The translations under genes and the position numbers were made by a program. A stretch of 64,000 nucleotides of DNA, from NCBI GenBank assembly GCA_037074615.1, contig CM073546.1, positions 14,708,501-14,772,500 of the forward strand, in the 5' to 3' direction. Within the stretch, counting starts at the first letter, position 1, and every line of letters starts with the position of its first letter. Source of the stretch: Leucaena leucocephala. Lineage: Eukaryota > Streptophyta > Magnoliopsida > Fabales > Fabaceae. Below, in pieces: positions 34,701 to 49,700 of this stretch. The notes below the pieces were generated by a model. The model worked only from the letters and a program-made list of their open reading frames with translations, did not search any database and was not told the DNA's origin.

Positions 34701-37700
34701 TTCTTTTCTTTTCTGTTCTTTGGAGGATACTTCATCTTCATCTTTTGTAAATTTCTGTCCTTTATATTTTGGACAAAACTTAGGTGAAGTTGTTTATATC
34801 CATTAGGTGATTAAGTTCATAGGTGAGTTTATAAGTGCATATACGTATTTTAACAAATAATAATAACAAAATAACAAGTGTCCATATTTCATAAGCGAAT
34901 TAAATAGTCCATATACGACACATATGCATTTTAACAATTAACGATAGCAAAATAGCAAGTGTCCATATGAAAATTTACAAATCTTGATTTACATTATAAG
35001 AGCTGATACGAAAATGTGCATGTGTTCATGGGTCAACTTACAGGTACGTATATGCATTTTAACAACTAATAATAGCAAAATAACAAGTATGATTGGAGAA
35101 TTTGACCTAAATTTTGTCCTTGTATTTTTTCCCAGCAAATGCGTGTATATGTGTGGGAAATTATCAGGGTTCCTTTCTATAGGTGCTCAACTCTGAAATC
35201 ATCTTGTTTAGTCACTTAATAATTATTGGGAACTTGATGAAAAGAATTATATGTCTCTTGAAACTTGGAATTTATAGTCCATTATTGAAGACCAAAAACC
35301 AATTTCCAGTTCTGTCAGATTAGGGATTTTGTAAGTTATTCTTGTAAACGAGATTTATCAGGCCATTTCACTGGTACCATTGTTTTCCTGAATGCTTTTC
35401 CCTACACATTGCTTCTTCCTCATTGGGAGAAAATTAACAGTTGGAATTAGATTCATCATATGAAATTTTTCTAGCTAATCTATTATTCTTTCAGTGTGAC
35501 ATTTCATTTGGCATCACATTGCATTTTGGAATTCTTCACTTGTATTCTCACTCCTTCTCCCAGTGCTATGCAGAACTGTAAAAACTTGTTGAAAGTCAAA
35601 GTCCATTTCTTAATTTGAATATTTTAATGTTGCATCATTTTGGTATTGATTTGCAGTTTGATATCATTATTATTGGTACTTGGCTGGGTAAAAAACTTTG
35701 AAGCTTAGAGTACTCAGGTGGGACTTTGAACTTATGTTCAATTTCCAATTTGCAGCTGCTGGCAAGTTTGACCAAGGAAATAGTTGAAACATACCAAATA
35801 TGCAATCCACAGTTCAAGTATTCTGAAGAGCTAAATCCAAAAAGATATTTGACCAGCCCATCAGTGGGAGTGCTTAATGATGGCTATGATAATGTTAACT
35901 CAGATCTTATTCTGACAGTGAACTCTGTCTTGGTCAATTTAGAGAGAAATAGAAGGTTTGTCACTCACTCAGGCCTTTTTCTTACAATGAACAATGGTTA
36001 CATGGATCCTGTATGGCAACTCTGATAAGGACAGGGACCAAAATAAAAGTCTCCATGAGTATCTTTATTTAAATCCGCAAATTTAAATTTTATGGTTTCA
36101 CTTGCTACTGCAACTGTCAAACTAAATTCCTATCTAAATTGAGGTTGAACATCATCAGCCCTATAAATTTGATTTAGGGTCTACGTGTCCCCTTTTTTTT
36201 TTGCTTTTCTTTTTGGCAGAATTGTCTTATATAGTTGTTATACCCTAATTTGTCTTTTTTTTTTCTCTTCTACTGTTGACATACTAATTTTAAAGGATAA
36301 CTGCAAATCTGCCTGTGGAACCTTATGCTTTGTGTTTTCCATTTTTACTGTTATGATACGTAGTGATATAAAAATTTCTTGTAATTCAATTACCAGACCT
36401 CCTTATTCATTTGTATAATCGTTCTTTCTTATTACTCCCATTTATATGCGCATGTGGGCAATTGAGGAATTACATTAGGTGTGAGGCAATAATTACCCAC
36501 TAGCAGATTTCTTAAATCTTGGTGTTTAGTAATTACTGCATTCCATGTTGCATTCGGTTCCCCCTTCTAAAGTAATTGTAGTCTCAAGGGTTGAACCTCA
36601 ACCTCTATTTATTGTAATACTGTAACCCTGCAAAGCTTTATACCCTTACTTTCTGGTGCATTACAGGTAACTATTTTCTCCCCCTGTAAGACTTCACTGA
36701 ACTCAGAACTTTTCTCAAAAGGATCGCTCACTTATGAATTTCCTAAATTCTTCATGCCTCTTAATGCTATCAGATTATTGGCATATACTCTGGAAAAGTT
36801 TTCTTATGGTTTTTCTTGGGAACTTTCTTTGATTAATAATAAAAATTTATAGGACTTTACACTTTTTGATAATTCTTTTGTATTGTCTTTTCAGCAGAGC
36901 ATACTATTTAGCATGCCGTATTGCTTTCTCATTTTTATTTTTTATATTAGACATTACTTCTTTTTCCCTATAAATTCCTTCAAATATCAAAAGGAATATT
37001 TAAAAATTTTGAAGTAATAGCAAATGTTTCCCCTTGCCTTCATCTGACAGACTGATGCTGGGATGTGTTTAAAAATTTCCTTTCCATTATTTTGCAGATA
37101 TCTTGTCAAAGATGTCCTTGGCCATGGGACTTTCGGACAAGTGGCTAAATGTTGGGTTTCAGATACTAATATCTATGTTGCTGTGAAGATCATAAAAAAT
37201 CAACCTGCATACTATCAACAGGCATTGGTTGAAGTATCTATTTTGAATACGGTAGTTTTTTGGTTCTTATTCCTGTGAATCTAATCATGCTATTGTTAAT
37301 ATAACTTACAGGAGTTAGTCTTGTATGTTAATATACTCTTCTCTTCGTCCAGTTAAACAAGAAGTATGATCCTGAGGACAAGCATCACATTGTTCGTATA
37401 TATGATTACTTTGTCTATCAACGGCATTTGTGCATATGCTTTGAACTTTTGGACACAAACTTGTAAGTTACGGATTTTATTTTTATGAATTGTTCTTCCA
37501 TTTTGTTGGTGATGCAACTAAATTTGATCATCTTACCTTAACTAGTAATACTGTACGATTATTGTCTTAGATTTGTTTATTTGCATTCTTTTGCATACGT
37601 CAGTGTTGACATTCTATTCCCACACAGGTATGAGCTTATCAAGTTGAACCATTTTAGGGGATTATCTCTGAGTATTGTTCAGTTGTTCTCTAAGCAGGTA

Positions 37701-40700
37701 CTAGTTTTTTCCGTGTGGTCCTTAATTTGCTTTGAGCTACTACTAGGACTATTTTGTTTATTTTATGTTGTTTTTTAAGATATTACATGGACTGGCTCTA
37801 TTAAAAGATGCTGGCATCATTCATTGTGATCTGAAGCCAGAAAACATTCTTCTATGTACAAGGTTGGTTTCTTACTATATAGTCCTATAAACAACTATAT
37901 GCTGCAACCTTTTCGTGTTGAATTTTAATATTATGGATCTATGATTGGGTCATAGTGTGAAGCCAGCAGAAGTCAAGATTATTGACTTTGGATCAGCATG
38001 CATGGAAGACCGCACTGTCTACTCCTATATTCAGGTTTACTTTCTGTCAATGTTGGTTTGTATGAGATTTCTTTTAATTTTACTGATTACATACTTCCTT
38101 TCTACTGCAGAGTCGATATTATAGGTCTCCCGAGGTTCTTCTTGGATATCAGTATCCTATCAAGTATCAAATGGAATTGCTAAGTTATACAATGACTTTA
38201 GAACTGTTTTCATTTTTTTTTTCCTTTTCCTTTTCCTTTCTTTTGAGTGGGAATAATTTATTTTGCTTCATGTTGTGCTGTTTTTTTGGTTGTTTTCCTT
38301 TTCTTCAACCATTTTATTGCACTGTAAGCTCGGGGGTTTTCCGAGTGATCTCAGCTTCTTTTAGCCATTGGTAAGGTTTTTGATTTAGCTCATGTCTTTG
38401 TACTATAGGCATGTCCTGTTATTAGCCTAATAACAAGTTGAGCTTTAAAAAATCAGAGTAATTTCATTGGATGATCGTTTGAGTGATATAGGGGGAATCA
38501 GAGTAATGATCATTTGGATATGTTCTCCCCTTGAATCAATTTTAATTCTTGCGCCCTTTTTATATCATGGATAGAGAGCTTAGTGTTTGTTTTTATGCAG
38601 ATATTTTTCATTGACTTCTGTTTGGTTCTTAATCATTATAAGATACACAACAGCTATTGATATGTGGTCCTTTGGGTGCATAGTGGCTGAATTGTTTCTT
38701 GGATTACCATTATTTCCTGGTGCTTCTGAATTCGATCTTTTAAGGCGGATGATTGAAATACTCGGGTATGCTATTTTCCTCAAGTAATGTATTTCTAGTA
38801 TGTGGCAGTCCAATTTAAAGGTCTCTCAAGTGAATTCGATTTGCCATAAACTATTATCTGGCTGCTTGGAGAGTAAATTCAGGTCAGGCCGTTGTTAAAA
38901 AAATGATGGTTGCTATTAGTCATCTTGCATGTTGAGAAAATAAAAGGAAGAAAAAAATAATTGGATATATACATAAGGGTGAATTGAATTTCTCAAGGCT
39001 TGATGGCAACTATAGTCCGTCAGTAATTTCCAGTTAATTTTGCTTATATAATGTTTATAACTCTTGGCCATCATTTTAGCCATTAGTTTCTTAGAAAATT
39101 GTGCTAAGAAAAAATTGAAAAAATTAGTCATTTTGCATGAACAAAAAGTATTTATCGAGATGTTGTGAAATTTAAGAATTGCCAAGATAAAAATTCAAAA
39201 GCTTGATATAATGTTTATAATTTGAACACTCAATAATGGTACGTAGGGGTGTTCACGGGACGGGTCGGGACTGGGACAACCCCGTCTTGTGTCCCGTCCT
39301 GATATGGTACACGGATGGGACGGGAGTCAGGCTGAGACCCATCCCAACCCTTCCCTCTATCCCGTCCCGATGGTTTCCTATTTCAGTCCTTCTCGGGACG
39401 AGACGGACCCGTCCCGAAATCATCGGGACCGGGTCGGGTTACCTACGTGTGGGGGAATTTAGTCACATGGTGCAGTAAAAAACAAAGTGTGGTTGCTAGA
39501 AGCAGTGCAGAAGCTGAATTCAGAGCTATAGCTCTGGGCATATGTGAAAGCCTATGGGTGAAAAGAATACTAGAAGAATTGGGAATGCTAACAAACTTAC
39601 CCGTCAGGCTACACTCAGACAACATGGCAGCTATAAATATGTCCCACAATCCGGTCAAACATGACAGAACTAAGCATGTAGAGATAGATAGACACTTCAT
39701 AAGAGAAAAGATTGATGCTGGGACCATTGAACTGAAATACATTCCCTCCAAAGAACAAACAACAGATTTACTCACCAAAGGATTGGTTCGAGACAAGTTT
39801 GAGTATCTCATTAGCAAGTTGGACATGACAAATATCTATGCTCCAACTTGAGGGGGAGTGTAGGAAATATTTGAATTAATTAGGAGAGATTTCAGGAATT
39901 AATTAGGCAAGATTATGGGAATATGATCTGATTGTATCCATTAAATGTTTTAACGTTCTTCCCTGATTCTCTCCATAAATCATGCCCCTCTGATTTTGCA
40001 TTCCCGTGCATATATATGTGTTCAGAATATATGAAATGTACAGAGAGTATTACCATTACCTCTATTGCTTTCTGTCATTACTTCCGTTAGTCACTGTTAT
40101 CATCCCGTAGTCATCAGATTTAAACAAAAGGATGTTGGATGCAGGGGTGGAGCTAGAAAAAGAATTTAGGGGTGGCAGTAGTAAAGGTCATAATTGTAAT
40201 TATAAATAATTAATAAATTTATTTTAAATATTGAATGAATTAATATAATAATATAATTTACTAAAAGAGAATAATTACACATTTTGTAGCACCTGTCATA
40301 TATATAATAACGAGGAGCATAAATATTATAGGGGGATGAAATTCAGGAGTATCTTTGTAGAAGAATATGGTATAGACATTAAAATATTGATGAGGGTGGA
40401 TAAAATTTTGTTTAGATATATTTTATGCATATTTATGTCTATAAAATATATGAAATGACTTTGTTTTTTTGGTGAAAACATAGCTTCATTTATTATTATA
40501 ATATATCCTATCTCCTATTGGCTAACTTAGGTGTGGCGATTGACTCGTTTTTATGCTTTGGTGGGTTTGTTTCACTGGCTTCAGCATCATATCCATCTCG
40601 TATACATTCGTTCATTGGTGTTTTTTGTTTTTTTGGGTTTTGGGGGGGGGGGGTTGTCACCCCTTATCAGCTGTACCTCACTGTGTCCCTGGTTTGATGT

Positions 40701-43700
40701 GCCCTCATGCATCAATGACAGTGAGACCATGCAGAAAACATGCGGTGGCATATGTGGAGGAATCCGGTGAGTGGACTTCCAGGTTCCATTCATCGGCAAC
40801 CCTTGAATGTGATGGTCTGATGCATGGTGAGTGCAAAGTATCAGCGAGTGGTGTTCATGGCGGAAGCAACAATGGGAGGATTTTAGGGTTAAGGGCATAG
40901 ATGAGTTGGACTGAGACACAATCCTAACTTGGGACCTCTGGAGATGGCAGAGGCTCTGAAACCCTGAGAAATAGAAGGAATAGCTTTTGTATATTGATTG
41001 AAGAATATTTCAAGAGGTTTAATTTTAGATGCTAAAAAATAAATGCAAAGCTCAGTAAATGCTACTACTGCCCACCAACTACAACTCTTACATGTATTCG
41101 AATAAATAAAAACAGACCAGATATTCTGAACAATATGGGGGTTGGTTATTGGCCTTATGTGGAAAGCCAAACATACCTTTGTCTCGAAATTGTGTCAAGA
41201 GCTGTTAGAAGGGTCACAAACAGCTAATTCACATAGAGCCACTGCACCGGCCGTTAACAACCAGAGCTATATGCATTATATGGATAGAAAGGAAAGAGCT
41301 GTGGAGCTTGGCAACATGATTAAATAATAATTACAATTGTTTTTCTCCATTACTTTAGTCAAGTTGAAACAGTTATCTTGCAAGATTGTATAGGTTTTTT
41401 AAGTTTCACTGCCAACGGTTACTTGAGTAAACCAAATCCTTTAGTTTAAATTTACTTTATATGTTAGCTTAGCAAGGAAAAAAGTGTTGAGCTATTGAAG
41501 CCTGAATAATGCGATGATTTTATTCATAGGAGCTACTTAATTTATAGAGTACAATTAAAATAACAATAATATCCTGTTCTAATCTTATCTGAATAATATC
41601 CTAATATCTCATCTAAAATCTCCTCATATCTCTTGTAATATCTTAATTGTTTAATGATTAATTATTTCCATAATTACCACAAAAAGAAGTGGGTAATTAC
41701 TTTGTAAAAGTTACTTTAACTCATGCATCCATTGCATATGTGATTAAGAAAGTTCTTCCTGCAATGGTTTGGCAGTGGGAAGCAGAATGGTCCCATCTTT
41801 CATGCCTCTTACTTATAACTTTCTTGTCATCCTTTTTGATAAAATGGGCTAAGCAATTGATGACTTAGCTTCAAGCTTTCATTGATTCCTTCCATTGATA
41901 CATGTTGGCAGATTCCTAGGGTAAATCTGCTATAAAATAAAATCTAGAATTTAAATTGACCTGATATGATAGATACTGTCTAATCTAATCTTATTTTGTA
42001 ATCAATTATAAAACAAATAGTAATAATAACTAAACAGTGACTACTTAGTGAGCCCATCTAAATGGGCTTGGGCTTGCGTCTTCTAACACTTTTCAAATGG
42101 AAATGAAGGGTAGTTGTTGGAGTTTCAATGTGAAAGTAACATTTTCTTTTTTAATTTCTGTGTTCTCTTTTGAAATTTGTTTTTCTTCCTTTACTGTATC
42201 GAATGATACCCTTTTTGTTGTATAACTATTTCAGAGGACAACCACCTGATTATGTACTGAGGGACGCCAAAAACACTGGTAAATTTTTTAAGTGTATCGG
42301 GAGTCTCCAGCATGGAGAGAACAGTGAGATTCCAACCAATGGAAGAAGTTCTTATCAAGCATTGACTGAGGAAGAATATGAAGCTGTAAGTTATATATGT
42401 CTTTTTGTTTTCAGATTGGATTTATGGTGCCTCTCCTACTGGTATGGCGTTAAAATCCTTTTGAGATTTTGGAATCCTTCTCAACATTGCATCTTCAATT
42501 GTTATATTTTTGGTTTCTGTTCAGAGAGAGTTGAAGAAGCCATCAATTGGGAAAGAGTATTTCAATCATATGAACCTTGAAGCAATTGTTACTAACTATC
42601 CCTATAGGAAAAACTTGCCGAAGGAAGATATTCTTAAAGGTTAGGTTTCATGTTTCTCCCTCAAAGCTAGGAACTGCTGAAGATTCAGTCGAATGTGATA
42701 TTCCTATAATGTTGTATGCTTCTTTGCGCATTCTGTTACTAGAATGAGGCCACTAATGAATATTGCATTTACCGAACTCATTACAGAGAGTCAAATACGA
42801 TTGGCATTAATTGATTTTTTGAGAGGGCTAGTTGAATTTGATCCTGCAAAACGCTGGTCACCCTTCCAGGTAATTTGCTTCCTACTATTTTCAGCGAAGA
42901 CTTATCTTTATAAACTAAATTTCTTCTTGTGTTGATGTAAATCTTATGCCCTCTATAGTTATATTGTTTACATTTTTTGTCTGCACTATTATCTCTGCTA
43001 AAATGTTTTTCATTGAAAAAAAAAAAAAACTTCCTGCAGGCTTCAAGGCACCCTTTTGTGACAGGGGAACCTTTTACCCATCCTTATGAGCCTCCTCCAG
43101 AGGCCCCTCGTGTGGTAAGAAAAATCTTAGTTTTAAAATACTTATATTCGTGCATTTGGCTTATACACTTTTTTCGGTTGGTTGTATTAAAAGGGATTGA
43201 ACTTTGGACATTTACTCACATCGTGATTCCACTCTACCCCTATCACCTGGGTTGATTTCATGTGGTCCATACTCTTAATGCAAAACTGTAAATGATCTAT
43301 TAAGTTGTTTTTATGAATGAATCTGCTTGTGCAAAATTATTTGGGTAACCCAGTTGAGTGTTTGGTAAATGATTTGTCTTGCAATTAAAAGTTGGGTTTC
43401 AAACAATTATGTGCATTAACCAGGAACACATTGGAGGCAGAGGCAGGCATTGGGTTTCAAACAACATTGATTGACAAACTTGAGTTTGCAACTAACTGAA
43501 ACGATTTGTGATAGGATCCAAAATAGATAGGGCAGAAGAATGTAAGGAAGTCTGTATTACAATATAAAATCAGAATCTAACTACATAAATTAATAAGTAT
43601 GAAGGAAAATCTCTATTAGAATATGAACAAGGCTCTTAAACTCGTACAATAATAATGCCTAAAGGGAATCTCCCAAAATTACAATGAATCTCAAGATCAA

Positions 43701-46700
43701 CTTTGCCCCTAGCTACTGTCCTATTTATAATATAAAAATAGATATAAATAAATTAGAAAATAATCAACTATATCATAATCAAATCAATAATAAACAAATC
43801 CTAATTGAGATATTTGTAAAGAAGATCTCATTCTTATTTGTAATAGAAAATAAATTAACTACTAGTAAAAATACGGTAACAGGCTGACCCACCACTTCAC
43901 CCACTATCCCATGATATACGGTACTCTATCAATTTATAAAGAACTGAAAAGATATTAATTGGAGGACCTCCAAGATTAAATAAATATTGTATGGATAAAG
44001 ATGGAATGATAATAGATAAATGCAAGGGTGTATTTAAGGCTCCTTTGATTGTGGTAGGTGCAAACTTGAAACTGTTTCTTGTTAGGATTCATTCATTTGT
44101 ATTTCCTTAATTGTGCTTGGATCTCTTTCCACATGATATCAATTGGGTATAATGAGAACAACCCTGGATCTTCTTGTTTTTTTTTTCTTTTAAGAAAAGC
44201 CAACTGGATCTTGGGGTTACCGTACACTTCCAGTATGGTAATTAATACTTTATGTTGCAAAGTGACAAAAACATCAGGATTTGATAATCATGAGGATTAA
44301 TTCAGGTAAATGTTATACGGTGAACCCACTGGAAAAAAAGGAAGCCAGATGACTTGGAGAGATCTGATGGTCTTCCCTGAAAAGTTTGCTTATTATTTCG
44401 ATTTTATGAGCTTTTAATTGTGCCTTCTATTTTATTCTGAAGTTGTAGACTGCGACTACTGCCATCTCTTGTCATTCTCTTGGTATAACTGTATTCCTAT
44501 TATTTATTCTGTCTAATTTCTTTGGCTGTTGCTTCCCTCATTGCTGTGAGTTACTTAATAGATTAGATACATGAATTTAAATCTCGTTATGGTCTAATAT
44601 GTATCTAATTTTGTTTGTGAACTTTAGCCGGTTGTTCAAGCTGTTAAAGTGGATCATCACCCTGGTGGAGGGCACTGGTTTGCTGCTGGTCTATCACCTA
44701 ATGTGAGCCTGCTACCCTCTTATACATGAAATTCCTTTGAATTTTTCTAGTAGCTATTCTAATTCTTATATATCTATATATTTATGCATATTGTTACATT
44801 TAAATGGACCCCCTTCAGCCTGAAGCATAGATGTTACTGATGGAGTTACTTTTATTACAATGAGGTGCTTTAGTGAGGTTGTTTGCTAGTTGCTCACCAA
44901 TTATTAAGTGTGCATGGAAAGATACTTGATATGACCACTAAGACTTATCAAAGGCGGAAGAATAGGAAATAGTTTCAGCTTGACTCAGTCTTATTTGTTT
45001 TTTTATTTTAAATTAATTGTTGAGTCTGTTATTGATATTTATTAAGTTGTTGCTGAATAATAGGTCGTGTGGAGTCATTTTAGAGTCCAACAAGTGTCAG
45101 TTTATCCATTATGAGTCAGTCTCCCGATTATGTAGTGACATTCAGTTGCTTCTAGCATACCTCTGTTTCCTATATATATCTTAGCTACCCTTAAGCTAAC
45201 ATATCAGTGAATAAACATATTTTTCAGTGACTTGGAGATTCTCCTTGGCTTCTAAATTCCCTTATTAGCAAGATTCTTGCTGTGAGAGTGTTTAGTAGAG
45301 TACTTTCTTTTCTGTTGGCTCTTAATTCTTAAAGTTACAGATTAGCATTTACCAGTACTCCTTTAGAGTTTTCTCATGAATAAACTGGCAGTTGGCATCG
45401 ATGTGGTTTTTGTTTGACAGAATATAATATTAGACAGAATGTGAGTATTTGCTAGATTGTCATACTGATGGAGTCCCGCATTGAGTAGCCACAAGTGATT
45501 ATTGTGGTACTTGAATGGTACGATTCTTTCCCTTTACTAGCTGATTTTTAAGGGTGGTTTCTTCCAGCTTAATTAGGTCTGGTTAATTAGGATTAGAGAT
45601 GGACTGTCTTGCACGGAAATGGCTGCCTTTGGAGGGTGTGACCCAGTGGTCGGTGACACTAGTGCAGGCATTGAGGATGTTGACTCTTTAGAGGTAGTGC
45701 TATGATGGAGCCACAAGTAGTTATTCTGGTATTTAATTAAAATGACTTTTCCCTTTACAAACCAACTTTCAACGGCCGTTTCTCCATGCTTGCTTCGGTC
45801 TTGATCCCACACCTTAGTTTCATAGCACTATCATACTAAATTAGACCTTAGCAGATGAAAGTTTGTATCCACATCCTGGTTCATTAGTCTAACTTCACAT
45901 TGTAGACTGATTTGATTTTAGTAACATTGATTCAAACATATCAGCAACAGTTCAAGGTGTAATAGGACCTATTCTCTATTGATCTTCCTGAAAACCCTTC
46001 AATGTAAAACAGCTTGGCTCTAAGATTTAGTTTATTTATAGTCACCCCAATGGGATTTTGATATAATGGTTGCTCTGGTGGTGGTCATCCATCAGATTTC
46101 TTCACTAGTAGAGATGTTTGCCTTCTTTTAGGGCTACTACTTGGAAAACTCTCTCTCTCTAATTTATAGTACCCAATCCATTTAAGCTGAATTCCCATTT
46201 TGAGTATAAAAAATGTTCCTCTGCAATTTCTTTAGTCTAGCTTCCTTGGAATTGGTATTGTGCAATTGTGCATCTGTGATTGTTACTTCTCCGAATAATT
46301 GTTTTCACAATATTTTCTTCGTAAATTATATAATGTTCTTGCAGGTTCCTTGCAAAAGTAGGCCGTCACTATATAGCAGCTTGCATTTCCAGATGGTGCA
46401 ATATCCACCTGCTAACAGCTACGGCAGTGTTGGAAGCCATGGCAGCTATAATGATAGCGTTGGGCTTGGAAGCAGCTACGGAAGTCATGGAGAAAGCAGT
46501 AACATGTTTGCTTACTATTCGCCTGTTGGGCCATCTGGTATTCAATTGCTTGGTCATGGGAGCACATCAATGCTTGGAAATAGTCCTGATGCAAGGAGAA
46601 GAGTTATTCAATACCCACCGGGGAATGGTCGGGGCATAAGCCCATCTGCTGGAACTTTTACTCATCTGCCCCTTGGTGCCAGTCCATCACAATTTACTCC

Positions 46701-49700
46701 TCCAAGTTCCTATACACAAGTTTCAGCAAGCTCTCCAGGACACTATGGACCTACTTCTCCTGCAAGAGGCACTTCTCATGGATCCCCATTAGGGAAGACA
46801 TCAACAGTTAGCCAGTTTAACAGAAGAAAAAATTGGGGATGTTCTGGAAGTCCTCAAACTCAAGATGTAACATTTTCTCCCCATTGGCAAGGTCAATGTC
46901 CTGACAGCTCCATTCATGGTGAAGGAACAGCTCAGGTTCTTAGCAGCTCACCATCTTATCTGCAATCAAATACTGATGCTGCAAGCTGGAAGCAGCGAGG
47001 AGGTGGAGCTAATCAGAAAATGGCATGCTTGTTTATGCAGAGTTCTAATTCAAACTTGCAATCAACAGAATTGGGACATGACAACCCAGAGTCTTGCTTA
47101 TCATTGCCTGATCCTGGTGATTGGGATCCTAATTATAGGTAAACAGTTGGATTTTGAACATCTATTTTCTGTTCCATTTGTTCTTGGGACTATTATCTTG
47201 CATGCCTGTTTTTGCTTCCTTTTTGCGTTGTTAAAGAAATAGATCTTGGATTGTATCAATGAAGACTATATGTGTTTTTGTCAAATCATGTGAGAAACCA
47301 GTTCTGATGATTGTTATTGAAGAATAAGACCCCAAGGCCCACAAAACAAGTCTGACCAATTTGCTAAATGTGAGAGGTTGGGTTTTCCCATCTCTAAATA
47401 TATTTTATTATTGAAATCTTCTTATTCTTCCTGCTAGGAAGCAGAAGAGTGAATAGACATATATTTTCTAAAATTTTATGAAAAAAAATAGTTACCCCGC
47501 TTTTTGAAATGTATCATAAATATCATTTTTGGTCCCATGTTAGTTGGCTTTCTCTTCCCAGAGTCTGCTTTCTTTCACCGGCCTTGGGCCTTTCATTTGT
47601 AATCCTGTTTCTTTGTTATCCTTGTGTTGCCGCAAAAAGAAAATGGACAAAGGTTAAACAACTAAATACATAGAGAGGAAGATTGGTCTCAAGGTGAAAT
47701 GTGCGCAAGGAGTTTTGTAATTTTTTGAGAGGGGGGTCAAAAGACAAGACTCTACTAGGCATTTTGTTATAACCTTGAAAAATTTTGGTATATTACAAGT
47801 GGACATGAGTGTTCTAACCACTTCTTGAATATGTGATTTTTTTACCTCTCTCAACAATCCCATTTTGTTGGGGTGTATTGAAACTGGTACATTTGTTAGT
47901 AGACCCATGCTTTTGAAGAAATGCATTCAATGATTGATTAGAATATTCTGTGGCATTATCGGCATGTAAAATTTGGATATTGGTATTGAACTGAGTTTTT
48001 ATCATGATGTAGAAGTTGATAAATGTGGATGAAACCTTATACCTGTCTTTTAGAGGTAAATCCAGCAGCAATAATGAGAATGAACCATCTCGTATTGGTA
48101 CAATTGGTAAAATGTGATGGCCACACTCTGATTCACAATCCAAAGGATTGGAGAACTTGGCCATGTCAACAAGGCTTGTTCTTGGTGGGATTTTGAAGGA
48201 GGATAATTTGTCCTTAACTTTACTTTTTATTTTTCTTTCTCCATTTAAATAGAATTCTTATATGTAGAGGCATTTTTTTATGTGAAGAACCAATTTACGG
48301 ATGAAAAGGTAAGTTGAAAAGTTATAAGGAGTCTTATACTCTTCAGTGAGGTGATTTTTTTTTATTTGATTTTGCTTAAAGAGAACCTTGGGAAGTTGAT
48401 AGGTTGATTATTTAAAGAGCACGTGCCATAATGCTCCAAATTGCCTCTCAATCCTCCTTCATTGACATATCCTAACTATCCCAAATCTTCCTAGAATATT
48501 TAAGTTTGATTCCATCCCATGTTTCATGATGGGAGCCAGTGGGTGATTGGCAGAGATACTCATCTGCTAGTTCTCTTATTTGGTGAGTCCACTCTCCACC
48601 ATTTACTTCCTCCTATGTCTTCAGCCTATCCACATCAATTTATTTCCCTTGTTCTTGACTCTCCCTTGCCTCTTTAGATAGCTTTTTAAACAGAGCCATT
48701 GTAGCAAGCAAGTTTATTCAAATGAAATAAAAGTATCATTCTTTTTTTGGCCAAATAAAAGTATCATTCGGTAAATTGATCACGCAGTGATCAATTTTGG
48801 CTCCATTAGTGCCTAGGGACCAAAACTGGGCTCATCCTCCAAGACAATGGACATGGGGCCCGGGCACATTTCTATCTGGTAACTAACTATAGAATATAGG
48901 TTGCTCGTATTTCCATTGAATAATAAAAGCCATCGACACTGCCCTCTGAACTGTGGTGACCTCTTCAACATCTCCAGGCTGTTCTATCAATAGCTCCTTA
49001 AATATGCTAACTATTAATGGGTTAGATCTTTTAGTTGTCCCCGTTATATCTTCTGATATTTCCTTAATTTTTTATATATCAAGGTGATATTTATATTCTT
49101 ATCAATGGTTCAATTCAAATCCAGTGATGAACTACTTCTGCAAGAGGATAGTTCAGAGGGAAGCTGCTTGGCAACTGATTTTGGCAGAAGCATGAATATT
49201 GGTTTCACGGAACCATTGGTTGGATTTGGAAGGTTCCACCATGCCTCCAGCACAAGCTCTCCTATATCCATTCAGAGGTAGGCTGCCTAGAAGTTACTTC
49301 TTTATCATTTTGCCTTTTACTTTATCCATACATCTTGGTGTTTCCTTTACACAGTCGATTTGCAGTTTTCTATGACATTGTGAATATTTGCAGTGAATTG
49401 ATCTCCTTATAACATTGAAAATTTTGAATTTGTTCCTTTTGATATTAAAATTAACTAACAGTAAAATTCTGTGAATAGGAGTTCAATTATGATCTTCTTT
49501 TGGCTCATATAGGGAAATGAAAACCAGGAAATAGTAGTGAAAATATGTTAATATTGTAAATCGTTATTTAATTATCTTGGATTCCTTTCACTGATTTTCG
49601 TTGTGTACTTCAGACAAAATGAACCGGTTCAAGCATATTCTAATGTGGAGATGGATAGCCCTCCAGCTCATGATGTGCAAACTGGATACATGCGCTCGAT

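Larger units (their letters stand above)
39439..40116 (+). mobile_element. copia 3' end in YAK1 intron 9
   Basis: Sense-oriented RNase H tail followed by a polypurine tract (TTGAGGGGGAG) and an LTR starting TGTAGGAAATATTTG. The 5' part ends abruptly at the GC-rich element. It is better preserved than the other copia pieces here, so probably younger. Confidence 0.82.

Noticed and set aside
39443..39826. 127-codon minus-strand open frame
   Set aside because: Exact antisense shadow of the copia RNase H fragment.
39447..39851. Possible independent gene from the intact 134-codon RNase H frame
   Set aside because: It is only the C-terminal part of copia RNase H, directly followed by polypurine tract and LTR, and lacks the catalytic N-terminal part.
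40553..40919. Overlapping open frames on both strands in YAK1 intron 9
   Set aside because: They run through a G12 homopolymer and show no domain or conservation signature. They are intronic.
41462..42088. Confident solo-LTR call with target duplication
   Set aside because: The termini and internal signals fit, but the flanking five bases differ, so it is kept only as a tentative feature.
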